This document shows, one piece after another, positions 20,310-32,024 of a stretch of 64,000 nt of DNA. The position numbers were made by a program, and so were the translations under genes. Numbering within the stretch: position 1 is the first letter of the stretch; every line of letters starts with the position of its first letter. The DNA is from Cryoendolithus antarcticus (lineage: Eukaryota; Ascomycota; Dothideomycetes; Cladosporiales; Cladosporiaceae). The DNA is taken from contig NAJO01000009.1 of NCBI GenBank assembly GCA_002077065.1, positions 1 to 64,000 on the forward strand, given 5' to 3'. The notes under the pieces are model-generated. The model worked only from the letters and a program-made list of their open reading frames with translations, did no database searches and was not told the origin of the DNA.

Positions 20310-21760
20310 GATGAAGGTTATGCCCTTTAGATGCGGTGGTGAAGAGGTGAGGTGCGTATAAGCTTTGAGACGAGGTCGTACCTGCCATCCGCTGTGAGAT
20401 CACTCCCTCTGCTTCGGCTATACCTTACAGTGTCGCTCATCACCAACTTGTGATACTCATCTCAACCAAGCGCGTATATTGCTGTGTCATAGGTATCATG
20501 TCTGTACAATGAGACAGGGTGAGAAACATTGAATGCCCATAATGTGCTCGTGAGTCAGCTGAACTTGCGATATCTGCGCGCTCATTGCTGTCTTGAACTA
20601 CGGCAGCAATCACTGCCATTGCCGCGACGGACTGTCAATGACACTGCGCGGCGCAAGTTGCTCATTAGTGCAATTGACGGCAAATGCTTGGTCTGCCACG
20701 CACTGTTCGCCTACAGTATGCAAAGCGCAATACGGCTGACCGCACATTCTTGCATTGGAAGCAATTCATACTGCTGCTTCGACGACAACATATAGTGCGG
20801 GTCGAGGAGCTGCCCCTCAATCTACAAGCACCAACAGCACGGCTGCCTGGCATGCCTCATGAATCGAAGACACGAAGTACGTTGGGATGTGGAGCTGCAG
20901 CAGGAGTAAGTCGTAGCGGCGGCGCGTCTGCGGTCGACATTATGTGACGCAACGCGGCATATTCGTGCAGCCACGTGGAAGCTCATGCGAAATCACTGAC
21001 GAGGTCAAATCAACAATGTCGACGTCGAAACACGATTGATGAGGCATGGGGTGCAGCCAACTTGTCTTCGCCACACACAATACTCAGTACATCGGACTGA
21101 CTTCCGTATACGTGACGTTGAAGACGGAGGCTCTCGCCGAAGAGAATAAGAGTTCACCAGGACGTCAACTTTACGAGCACGTCATTGGCCATCCTGGATC
21201 CCACGCTTACCGTGCGGTGTTGAGCACCGGCGGCTCCTCGCGATCCCATCGAGAATGAGCAATATGCATGGCAAGCCATGCATGTACTCCGACAGGACCG
21301 CGTCTAAGGTGGCAGGTACGTATGTGGTCGACGAAACCTCGGTGCGTGTCTGCACACTTTCGGCAGCATTTCGCGGTGGCTTGCAGAAGGCGTATGCAAA
21401 AGCGCGATAAGCTATCGGGAACCTCACGGACTGTCTGAGAAATTCCTCGCCCCACTACACGTCCCTCCAAATTACATGAGGATCTTTGGTTGGATCAGAT
21501 GCAAAACGCGATGAGGCCATCCTTGGCCGAGCACATGTCATACTGCCCCGATGATACCTGGGTCGTCATATAACAGTACGGCCTGTCTCCGGCAGCCTTG
21601 TGAACCCAATCTATCCCCATCTTTCACAACATAGCTTCCCTTGTCATCGATATCACTTCGCAGCGTTTTCATTTCATCATACCAGCAGCTACTCTTCAGC
21701 TTTGTACTCTCAATTCGTTCTCGACCAGCGCCACTGATCCTCACTACACTTCCTTTCAAG
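20310..21760. other. Long intergenic region with divergent promoters
   Basis: 1.45 kb between divergent genes. Several short frames exist but none resembles a known family. The frame before the HAD gene stays open back to 21641, so an alternative start adding 40 residues is possible there. Confidence 0.45.
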
Positions 21761-23151
21761 ATGTCTGTCCTACCACCCTCGAGACCGCGGACCTTCCGCC
21801 GCCTCAGCTCCAAAGATGCCACCGCTGCGCAACTCAATGCTCGATCACCAACGGTGGTGGTGCCGCCGCAACATCTCATGGCGCCCAGCGATGCCCATGA
21901 GGTCGCTGCGGCAATGGAGCTGGCAAGACACGAATTGGAAGCATACTCAGATCCACTGTCGACACCCAGCACACCTCCAAAGTCGAACACAACCGACAAG
22001 TACGCCTTCGCCTTCGATATCGATGGAGTCTTGATCCGAGGAGGAAGACCAATTCCAGAAGCTATCGAAGCCATGAAAGTGCTGAATGGGCAGAACGTTT
22101 ACGGCGTGAAGATGTACGACATGCCCAAATGCACCAACTACGCTCTCATACTAACAAAACATGCAGTCCATACATCTTCGTGACAAACGGCGGCGGCAAG
22201 ACCGAGCAAGAGCGCTGCATACAGCTGAGCAAGCAAATGGAGATCGAAGTGTCACCTGGACAGTTCATCTGCGGCCATACCCCAATGCGTGAGATGGCGG
22301 CGAAATATGGCACAGTGTTGGTGGTAGGCGGAGAAGGCGAGAAGTGCAGACAAGTAGCAGAAGGCTACGGATTCAAAGACGTTGTAACACCCGGCGACAT
22401 CATCAAGGACAATCCAGATACCACGCCCTTCCGCAAGCTCACACAGGAAGAACATGACAGCTCGCGTGCCCGAGACTTCAGCAAGACCGAGATAGAAGCC
22501 ATCTTCGTCTTCGCGGACTCCCGTGACTGGGCTGGCGATCAGCAGATCATTCTCGACTTGCTGCTATCGAAGAAGGGCGTCCTCGGCACCCGATCAGAGA
22601 CCTTCGACGACGGCCCACCAGTCTTCTTCTCGCACAATGATGTCGTTTGGTCCGCTTCCCACGATCTCACTAGGCTCGGAATGGGTGCCTTGCGGTTGTC
22701 GTTGGAGGCCATGTACAAGGCAGTCACGGGGAAGGACCTCAACACGACTGCATACGGCAAACCCCAAATCGGCACCTTCCAATTCGCCACGCGCCTACTG
22801 CAGCAATGGCGAAAGGACACGCACGGCATCGACGCACCCCCAGAGACGGTCTACTTTGTAGGCGACACGCCTGAGTCCGACATCCGCGGCACTAACGACT
22901 TCAACAAGACGAGTGAGAATACTTGGTACTCCATCTTGGTGCGCACGGGTGTGTATGAGCAAGGAACGAAGCCGAAGTTCGAGCCAAAGTTCACTGCGGA
23001 TCATGTGCTTGAGGCTGTGCTGCATGGCGTTGAGAGGGAGCAGCGGAAGGAGCTGAGGCAGACGCTGGAGGCGACGCAGACGGCGTTGGATGAGATTGCT
23101 ATCGAGGATGAGCCGACTGCCGGTGAGAAGAAGGCGGAGAAGTCGACTTGA
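21761..23151 (+). CDS. CECR5/HDHD5-type HAD-superfamily hydrolase
   Basis: Two exons (21761-22113, 22167-23151) give about 445 residues. HAD motif I is FAFDIDGVLIRGG (about residue 86), with the nucleophile Asp and acid/base Asp. After the splice comes KIPYIFVTNGGGKTE, the family's hallmark motif II region. FADSRDWAGDQQIILDLL and the motif IV block YFVGDTPESDIRGTND complete the active site. The splice was placed because it restores VKIPYIFVTNGG. The family (yeast YKR070W, human HDHD5) is mitochondrial with an unknown substrate. The N-terminus here is Arg/Ser-rich with few acidic residues, as expected of a targeting peptide. The frame is open upstream to 21641, but ATG 21761 gives the more typical leader. 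Confidence 0.88.
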
Positions 23152-24177
23152 GATTGCGTGTTTGCACCGGAAGCATAGACTGCTCGACGCGGGACCGTTT
23201 GGGTGCATTAAATGGAGGGAAGGCGTTGTTTTAGGTTTGGATTGACTTACCGCAGGATGCAGATATTGCACCCAATTTGCCCTGAAAATGAGGCTCGATG
23301 CATCTACTCGACTAGACATCGATAGACATACCCCCAAGAAGATACATAGAGAGAGATAGAGTACATAGAAAGAGGGAATGAAGTGAATGCCCTTCATGAT
23401 CCGCTGACTTGCCCTCCTATTTCAACTGAGTCGGTGCTATTCCCCGTCTTGAAGGTCCTCGGGGAGCTTTATGTCACGGCATATCGCCAATCTCTCGCCT
23501 GGTCCGTCTGCGCTAAAAGTCGCAGCATGCCCGGGCAGGAGGCATCTCGTCGAGAGTTCTCGGCTGTTGAGATAGTTGTCTCTGACCACTCATGTGAAAG
23601 CCTCCACATTGCAGTCGCTGCGTATTACTGCAAACTAGAGCAGTGCAAAGTCGACACGTGTCAGAGCTTGTCATCATCTTTGCAGTACGGTTCGCTTCCA
23701 GACACAAGAATCCGCGATAAGCTATACTATCCATACACGCTGTGTTCCGTCAGTGCGTGGGAACGAGAATCTCCGTCGCGATACTAGCGATAGTTGCAGT
23801 CCTAAGGTAGGTCAACCCAGCGAATCGTAGACTTGGACCGACAGAGTGAGGACATCACGGCGACGAATTGTCTCGATATCTTTAACCGACATATTACGTG
23901 TCACAGCAATAGCAATGTGCCGATTTTGTCCATGTAGCTTTCCGATGAGAGTCCGCTCAGTACACAGTTGCGGATCAGGCGGTCATACAGCGACCGGCAG
24001 GTACGATCTCCTCTCGAACCTGATACAGACCTCACCCTCTCGCCACCGCATCCGCAATACTACTCCCTTGATGAGACAAGCAAGCTACTTCATCCCGGTT
24101 CATACCCGAAATCAGTACGATGCGAGCAATGGGACCAAAGTTGGCAGCCGCATCTTCGGGCCGTCTGTATACCGACA
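23152..24177. other. Convergent intergenic region
   Basis: 1.0 kb between the tails of the HAD and GTPase genes. A 134-codon plus-strand frame at 23383-23787 shows no family features and is probably chance. A purine-rich stretch (gatacatagagagagatagag and neighbours) lies at about 23340-23378. Confidence 0.4.
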
Positions 24178-25644
24178 CTACGCCCGTCCGACCTTGAACG
24201 ACAGGATCTACGACGTCAATGTCAGCTCTGCTAGATCTCTCACCACAGCATATCGCAACCACAGGCTAGGCACTCACATCCAGCTTCCCCACCGCCACGA
24301 CCTCCTCCTCACTAACCCTCACCCCACCCACAGTCTCGACAAAAGCCATTGGCGCATCGCCCATGATCTTCCGATACACGTCCGCGACCGTACTGCCCTT
24401 TTTGACTAGCACGCAGTCCCTGAAGACAGCCTTCTCATGCCCAGTGCTATCCTTGTCTGCACCGCCACCGCTGCCGAAAGTGGAGATATTCCGCACTGGG
24501 AACACTGGCACGAGACCAAGCACGTCGGCAGCGCGAGAGAGCACTTGATTGACTCCCGTCGAGCCGAAGCGATAGAGAACCATGTCCTTTAGGTTTGATA
24601 TTCGGCTTTTCAGCTTCTCATCTAGCTCCCTCAATCCGCCCCCATCTTCTTCACCGTTTTCAATCAAGTCCTCTCTCGTGTCCACAAATTCGGACCCAGG
24701 CGTATACCGGATGTAGTTTTGCTTCGCCAGCCTCCGCAGAAAGATCTCACTGATCGCAGAGCAAAGCACCAACCGCTCAGGTGAATGCTGCTTAGCGATC
24801 TTGGCGACGTTCTTGTCAGCATCCGCGTGGTCGATCTTGTTCAGCGCGATGACAGTGGGGAACTTCTCGTCGACGAAGCCGTGGACTACACGAGCGATGG
24901 TGTCGTTGTCCCAGTCTTGCAGCGGCTGCTTGAGGGCTAGTTTGTCCAGTGTGCGCGCCACGACAGCAGCAGTCGAACCATAGCCCGAGAATTGCCCCTG
25001 TAGTGTTTCCACTGCAGTGGCCTTGATAGCCGTATGTCTCCGCTTCAAGCCGCCCCATTTCTGCATCAGATTGCCGAGAACCCAGCTTACGATCTCGGAC
25101 TTCAGCCATGCGATGTCGACGCTCGGATCATAGCCCCGCGTCGCCTTACCCTCGGCGTCTGTGGTACCGCTAACGTCGACGACATGAATTAATGCATCGG
25201 CATGGCGGAGGTCATCGAGGAATTTGTTGCCGAGCCCTTTGCCTTCGTGGGCGCCTGGCACAAGACCAGCGACATCTAGTAGTTCGATTGGAACGCTACG
25301 AGTGCCAGATTGGCAGACGCCATGATTGGGTTTACATCGTCGTTGGAGGGGTGGTGGGTCGGTGTGTGACGGTGGGGTATTGTGTGGGAGGGTTGATCGC
25401 GAGCAAGCGCATGGGATGTGAAGGTAGCCGACTGCTCGATTGGGATCTATGGTGGTGAAAGGGAAGTTGCCTGGGCGTCTGAATCAGTCCGACAGCTTGA
25501 GAGGTGATGCACAGTGGCCGGGTTTGATCGATCAGAGTGGGAGGGCGCACCTACTTTCGCAGTGGTATCGGTCAGGGAATTCAGCGTTGAGCTCTTCCCT
25601 GAGCTGGGTTTACCGACGAGCGCGATCAATGGATCACGCGGCAT
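24178..25644 (-). CDS. YGR210/YchF-family (Obg-like) GTPase
   Basis: Three exons (25644-25551, 25470-24278, 24207-24178) encode about 438 residues. Exon 1 ends inside TAKVG, and the splice restores [15 protein letters not shown], the switch region of YchF proteins. P-loop GKPSSGKSS (residues 11-19), G3 [16 protein letters not shown], and G4 NKID are all present. The family's Cys-containing insert (CACSR...CKPNHGVC) between switch I and G3 matches the archaeal/YGR210 subtype. The C-terminal TGS-like domain ends in VGKLD plus the tiny 30-base last exon encoding ILSFKVGRA. These GTPases bind ribosomes or translation factors; the role of the YGR210 branch is poorly known. It is transcribed divergently from the DYRK kinase. 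Confidence 0.9.
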
Positions 25645-26457
25645 GATGCGCGATGGCGAATGACTTGCAGGTGCGGATAGCGACAGTCGACTGCTGCTGT
25701 TCCAGATCTCGAAGGCGCAAAGGCCGTTTTTGTAACAGGCCGTGCGATCTTCACGGGCCGTTGCGGTACTGCAGCCACACCTAATATGCTGCCGCCGTCA
25801 GGGGACGAATTGGATGTTGGACGGGTGTCTGGATAATCCTGCTGTCACCAGGAAGCATTTGGTCGGGAGTGTGTAGATACCTTCGGGCGATGGGGTGATT
25901 AGCATGCCATAGCAAGATGGAAGTGTAGCAAATATATTGCCTGAGGTAAGCTTCATAAACTCCCGGGACCAGTAGTACGCTTTGTAGTGCCAATAGTGAA
26001 CGTGCACCGCTGGGGGAGGGATCAGGCCTCGTGTGGGAGTGGCTTCGTGATTGTCTTGTGTACGGCTAACGACCCTCCCCACCACTGCTGCCACCAGCAA
26101 CCGTCCATAACGAGGGGTTGTTATTCTTGTGGCCCCCTTTGCAACACGATCTAGCCTCTCACATACACCCAGCAACTTCCACAACTTCCACGGCAGTCAC
26201 GATGCGGACGTGACCCTCGGCATACCGAATGCCAACAGCTGGGAGTCACTGATCTGGGAGGACCAGACAACTCACAGGTCGTCAGTGAATACGTCGCAGC
26301 ACGTCTTGCACAGAATACCCCACGCGCCAATCGAATCGCGACCTACTTCACGGCGCTTCCGAGACCTCCAGCGCGCCTGCCAATACCTACGTCTGAGGCG
26401 GGGACTGCCGAATCAAGCCATGGCTGCGTAGTCGGCGAACACATAACCACAGCCAGC
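25645..26457. promoter_or_regulatory. Divergent promoter and kinase 5' leader
   Basis: This 813-base region lies upstream of both the GTPase (-) and the kinase (+). An open frame of 100 codons at 26129-26431 lies in a different frame from the kinase. It may be an upstream ORF or part of an unrecognised 5' exon; its Ser/His/Arg-rich sequence shows no domain. Confidence 0.4.
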
Positions 26458-29400
26458 ATGGACTTCGCGACTCGCTACCAGCCACGCGTGCGTGCTCAGT
26501 CTTACTTGGACCGTGAGAGGAACACGATGCCTCACGATGATTCCGGGACCGAGAGTGCGTGCAGCTACGGGCCCATGTCTTACCAGTGTATACTGACACA
26601 GGAAATCACAGCCGAGTCACTCCCACGCCGCAAGTTCCAACGGACGACAGCCGAGACGGCAGCCACCGATCCCTTCCGAAAGCCATCACTTCCTGCTTCA
26701 GCCTACCCGAATGGGCGACAGGTGTCAGTCAGGAGGCCGAGTGTGGGACCCGCAGGTGCATCAGTAACGGGACCGCCTGGGTCAAGGAGACGAAGTGTAG
26801 CTGTTAGGGAGGCTGTACATGTGCGAGTGCCGAGTGGACCGCGGGCATATCCAGATAGCCCGGGGAAGAGGTATGTTAAATGAAGAGTCATATGAGGGGC
26901 GGCAGCGTGAATGGAATACATGACACGGCATGTGTATTGGACTGCGGGAAGCTTACGTGCATTACAGGTTCGGCAGCAACACCTATACTCCCGCCCCTCC
27001 CACGCTCGCGGAAACCACAAACACCGCAGCCGTGACTGCCAATCGCTTCGCTCCACCACAGTCAACATCCGAGCCGCGCTTCGGCAACAACAATCTCGTC
27101 CGAGCCAGCTTCGGCAATCCCTCTTCCAGCGAAGACGTCGACTCTCCAGTCACCCCTGCCGAGCCAGAGCATACCAATGGCGCCTTCGACTTTGTGCCGG
27201 CACTCAACTTCGATGATCTACAGAACAGGCTCAGCACAACGCTGGACGGCCCGACGAGCGCACTACTAGGTGAGTTTCCGATCGCAGGGGGAGGCAGGGC
27301 ACTGGCGAAAGCGGAAGAGATGCAGTACGAGTCTACCATGGCAGTACGGCCCACGACATCAAAGCAGCCTGGACAGGATGGTAGTGGTGGTATGGCCAGG
27401 AGTCAGAGTTTCAGCAGAAGATTCACGGGCGGTGGTACAACCAGATCCAACGTCGGACAGCCCAAGATCCAGGAGACAGTGGCGGCCCCGGCGCCGACCA
27501 ATCCTGGGACTCGAACAAGACGACAGAGCACGATGCCTCAAACATCAGCGAACGTTGGCCAGCCAATACCCACAAATCCGGTCAGGACGCCCAGGAAGTC
27601 GGTTGGTCCAGGTATGTTCAGCGGGCTCATGGACAGGAAAGGAAGCACGCAGCAGCCTGCGGCGACCGTGACGGAGCCGACAAAGTCTTCTCTAGCTCGA
27701 GCGAGCAGCCTCAGCAAAGCTCGGCGGATTACACTTGGTCCTGCGGCGGGCCCAGGTGCTGAGCCGCCACGTCTGTCAACATTGACAGCGACGACCCAAT
27801 CACGACAGGCGAAAGTCAAGAGCTTGCAGCCTCCACCTCGTGATGCAGACCCGACTGCAGCAGTTGGGAGATCACCTGGCAAGCCGAATGTCAACCGTGC
27901 GACTACGCCATCGTCTGGTGGAAATAAACGTCAATCGATGGCAGCGTCTGGACGAGCGAGTGGTCTGGGTGCTAGGACCATCAGCCCGACTGATGCAAGA
28001 CGGCTGAAGAGGATGTCCATGATGCAAGCGCCGCCAATGCCGACGAGTCTGCCTATGCCGAAACATCCTCCCCCTCTACAGTCAGAAGATCCACCACCTA
28101 CGAGCTGCTTGCCAGAGCTGCCTCGTCTGACACAGCCCTCGCCCAGTCTGATACCTCGAAAAGCCAGCACCAATCTCACACCAACATCTGCGAGGAATTC
28201 GCCAGAGCCACGACTCCCTTTCATGCATCAGCTGACAACGCAATCGAGCATCCAATCGCTCAACACTGCGAACCTGTCGACATCTCGATTGCCGACTCCG
28301 AAGACTAGAAATCTGCACTCGAGCTCGGCACAGTACGGTGAAGGCGAGGAGATGTGGGTGCCTCCTGTGCCAGCCATACCGAAAGCGTACGAAAGTCCAA
28401 AGGAGTATGAGTTACCATTCTTTTCTAATCTCACTGGAAATAGCAGTCGCAAGAGTAGCTTTGCCACAGTCAACTCGCTGCCTCACATCACTAGTGCATC
28501 TCTGCAGCCGATCGAGCCGCCGTCACGGACCAGCTTCGAACTTCAGACGCTCGAGACACCACGTCAGGCTGCCCACAAGCGCGCGCAAACCATTGGCAGT
28601 CCAAAGGAAGCTCATGCACCAGCTCTGGGAACGCCAGTGGAGAAGCGTCAGCCTGATGCGACTGGCCGCCGCAACAATAATCTGCAGCCGTTAGTGTTAC
28701 CTCCATTGAACTTGCTCCCGCTCAGCAGTTCGAGAGAGACACGAAATCCATCTTGCGCGAAGCTTGGTGACGGGAGTGATGAGCGCAGTATTTATGGAAC
28801 GGCGCAAACGCCAGAACCCATGCGGCTACCAAAGACTCCGTCGACGCCGATGACCGCCAGCAAAGCCAGCTTCTGGAAGAAGCAAGACGAGAAGAATACT
28901 GCCAACGCTGCTCGAAGCAACACCAGCCACCACATTCTCCGTGACATGATGGGCTTCGATGACTCAGTTACTCGCTTCTTCGACGATAGTGACCCGGAGA
29001 CGTCGAACGGGGTACCAATGCCAGCGCAGAAGGTGCAGCAGCAGCATAGGAATGCTATCACACCTTTTGCATCAGGCTCTCTGCCCAAGTCATCAGGCGA
29101 GCTTGCAGGCCAACGCGGTAGAGCCAGCTTGGAGGGTAGTGATGGGGAGTCGTTCAATCTAGGCGCCTACGAGAACTTGAAGCTGCAAGGGAGTAGACCG
29201 CTTGGTGCTCCCCAAGGTCCACGGCCACGGACCAGTGGCACTGCTGCAAGTTGGAAGACTGCACAGGAGACAGCTACCGCGAGCAGTCCCATCACCGACT
29301 ATCTCACACTCCCGTATCAGCATGCTAGCAATGGCATCAACGATCCAGTGCAGAAGAAGGAAGGTGGTGGGCTACGCCGGAAGCTCAGTCTCGGATGGCG

Positions 29401-31672
29401 ACGCAGTTCTAGCAAGACTGCGCAACATCCTGAAAACAAGGACAAGGGCAGCCCGCAAGCAAGCTCGCCCGCTGAGTTCAGCACACGACCCCCGCCCATG
29501 CCAAGGGCGAGCACAGAAATGCCACCACCGAGACTCCCCGCAAGTGCAACCTGGAGTGGCGAGCTGCCAACACTGGCGAGCTTGCAGACAAACGAGTCGC
29601 GCCCAAGTCTGGATAGTCTCCGACGGAAGTCGCAGGCTGTTGGTGCCTTCAGCAATGGTTACCTGCAAGCGCACGACCCTCCTACGACTGCGCTGCCTGA
29701 TCCACCGCGTCAGCCACTCCCTGCACCGCAGACGAAGACAAGAGCACTGCACTCCGAGCAGCCACAGCCGGCCAGCTCTCGATCAACGAGCTGGGGTAAC
29801 TTCAGCTTCAACAACCGATACTCGACTGCTCGGCCTCCAGTAGCACTTGTCCGACCGAAGCCAGCTGCGCCTGCTGATCCATTTTCGGCACTTGTGAAGG
29901 ATGCGTCTGATCTTGCTGCCGATGATGAGATGCGCCGCCTCTCGCAGAAGCGACGCGAAGTCGACACAGCCGCACGCGAGACCGAAGAGCTCAAGCGTCG
30001 CGCACTACCACGAGATGCGACATCACCTGATCAAGTGCTTCGCAGCCGGGAGTCTGGCCTCAACATCTTCGAGCGAGGTGAGATCATCGACTTTGGCCGT
30101 GATGGCGTCTACTTCACCGGTACTCGCACAGCGAAAAAGATCATTGGCTCTGTTTCGCCGTCTCCCGTCACTTCTGGGAGCGAGAAGGACAAGGGTACTA
30201 CTGGCAACTTTGGCTATGACGACGAGCGAGGCGACTACAATATCGTGTTCGGGGACCATCTTGCCTACCGGTATGAGGTCGTCGATGTGCTGGGTAAAGG
30301 CAGCTTCGGTCAAGTCGTAAGGTGTGTGGATCACAAAGACGGCGGAATCGTGGCGGTGAAGATCATTCGCAACAAGAAGAGATTTCATCAGCAGGCGTTG
30401 GTAGAGGTTGGGATCTTGGGGAGGTTGGGCGAATGGGTGAGTGATCATGCTCCATCACACCTTATGTTGAGGTGTACACGTACTGACAAGTTCGAACAGG
30501 ATCCACACGGTGCCCATGCCACCCTCTCCATCACGACCTCCTTCTACTTCCGATCTCATCTCTGCATCGTAACGCCATGCCTGAGCATCAATCTCTACGA
30601 ACTCATCCGCAGCCACAACTTCACCGGCTTTCCATTACCGCTCATTCACCGCTTCACCCGCCAACTCCTTGCATGTTTGGTGCTTCTCCAGACTAAGCGC
30701 ATCATCCACTGCGATCTCAAACCCGAGAACATCCTCCTGTGCGACGCCCGCAAAGCCGACGTCCGCGTGATAGACTTCGGCAGCTCCTGTCGCGAAGAGG
30801 AGAAAGTCTACACCTACATCCAATCCCGCTTTTATCGCTCGCCTGAAGTTATTCTCGGCTCCTCTTACGGTCTAGGCATCGACATGTGGTCTCTGGGCTG
30901 CATCCTCGCCGAGCTCTGGACCGGCTACCCCATCTTCCCAGGCGAGAACGAGCAAGAGCAGCTCGCTTGCATCATGGAGATCTTCGGCCCACCTGATCGA
31001 TTCCTAGTCGAGCGCTGCAGCAGGAAAAAGCTCTTCTTCGACTCTGTCGGCAAGCCCCGCGTTACGGTTTCTAGCAAAGGCCGGAGACGCAGGCCTAGCA
31101 GTCGCACTCTCTCGCAAGCTCTGAAGACTGACGATGAGGCCTTCATCGACTTCATCGCGAGATGTCTGCGCTGGGACCCAGAGCGGCGCATGAAGCCCGA
31201 CGAAGCTATCAGTCATCCGTTCGTCACCGGGTTACCCATGCCTTCAGCGCAGCCACAGCAACGCCTCGGTATTCCTGACGAGGCGCGTAGAGCCGCTAGA
31301 CCGCGTGCAGCCGGCCCTTCGAGCCCGACGAAACGCACTACTCAGCAGCAAGTCCCGCTTACACCCAAGCGTCTGCCGACAACAAACAGCATCCCCGCTG
31401 GAGCCGCGCAAGGCAGCCCCGCGAAGCCACCCACCCTCCGCTTCGCATCCGATAGCGGAGCGACGGCGAGAAGACATAGCAGTATTACGAGCCTGAACAC
31501 CGCCACCACCGTCGCGGGTAGCAAGAGAGCTAGCAATGGCGCTGTGCTTGCCGGCAACCCGGCGGTGAACGGCAATGCGAATGCTGGAAAGAGTGGGCTA
31601 GCGACGTTGGCGGCTGTCGCTGCTAGTAGTGGGAGCGGGACACCTGGAGGTGGTGGACGGTGGAGAAGCTGA
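26458..31672 (+). CDS. Giant DYRK-family protein kinase (Pom1-like)
   Basis: Three exons (26458-26870, 26968-30436, 30500-31672) give about 1684 residues. The first ~1200 residues are disordered, Pro/Ser/Thr/Arg-rich and likely heavily phosphorylated. The kinase domain follows at about residues 1235-1530. Its glycine loop is LGKGSFGQVV, the VAIK-type lysine is AVKIIRNKK, the catalytic loop is HCDLKPENILL, and the DFG is DFGSSC. The DYRK signature YTYIQSRFYRSPEV carries the activating YxY. A basic insert (SSKGRRRRPSSR) interrupts the CMGC region near the C-lobe end, and a Gln/Pro/Thr-rich tail closes the protein. Joining exon 1 restores GKRFGSNTYTP. Fungal relatives such as Pom1 act in cell polarity and size control. 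The start is the least certain part. Confidence 0.88.
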
Positions 31673-32024
31673 GTCGGCTGACTGGAAGGAGAGGAAAGTG
31701 TGACTCTTGGCCAAGCTGCTGGCGGTTTGTGGGACGGTGACATCAAGAGCAAGCACGGGGATGTGTATCTATGCACCACAGTAGTCCTAGTAGAGAGTCG
31801 AGGACCAAGACAATGTGAGATGTGTGCGAGGTACGAAACTCTACTTCCTGCTTTGAACCTTCGACTGCTCGCTGGCGTGTATGAAGTCAAAAGGCTTTTC
31901 GTTTATCATGCATGAGAGGCGCGAGCCATGTATATACACATCTGATCTGTCCATCGATCCACTGTATCCATTGGGCAACTGTGCGCGCTTCTCCTCTGTC
32001 CATCATTGCCTCTGTGCCATATCC
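31673..32024. other. Convergent intergenic region
   Basis: 352 bases between convergent stops. Nothing recognised. Confidence 0.5.

Noticed and set aside
20529..20947. Two overlapping short frames in the 20.3-21.7 kb gap
   Set aside because: Short, mutually overlapping and without recognisable motifs.
23383..23787. 134-codon frame between convergent genes
   Set aside because: No homology-like motif, signal or conserved composition; probably chance.
31342..31890. 182-codon minus-strand frame over the kinase tail
   Set aside because: Its Leu/Ala/Pro-rich composition is the antisense reading of the kinase's low-complexity C-terminus.
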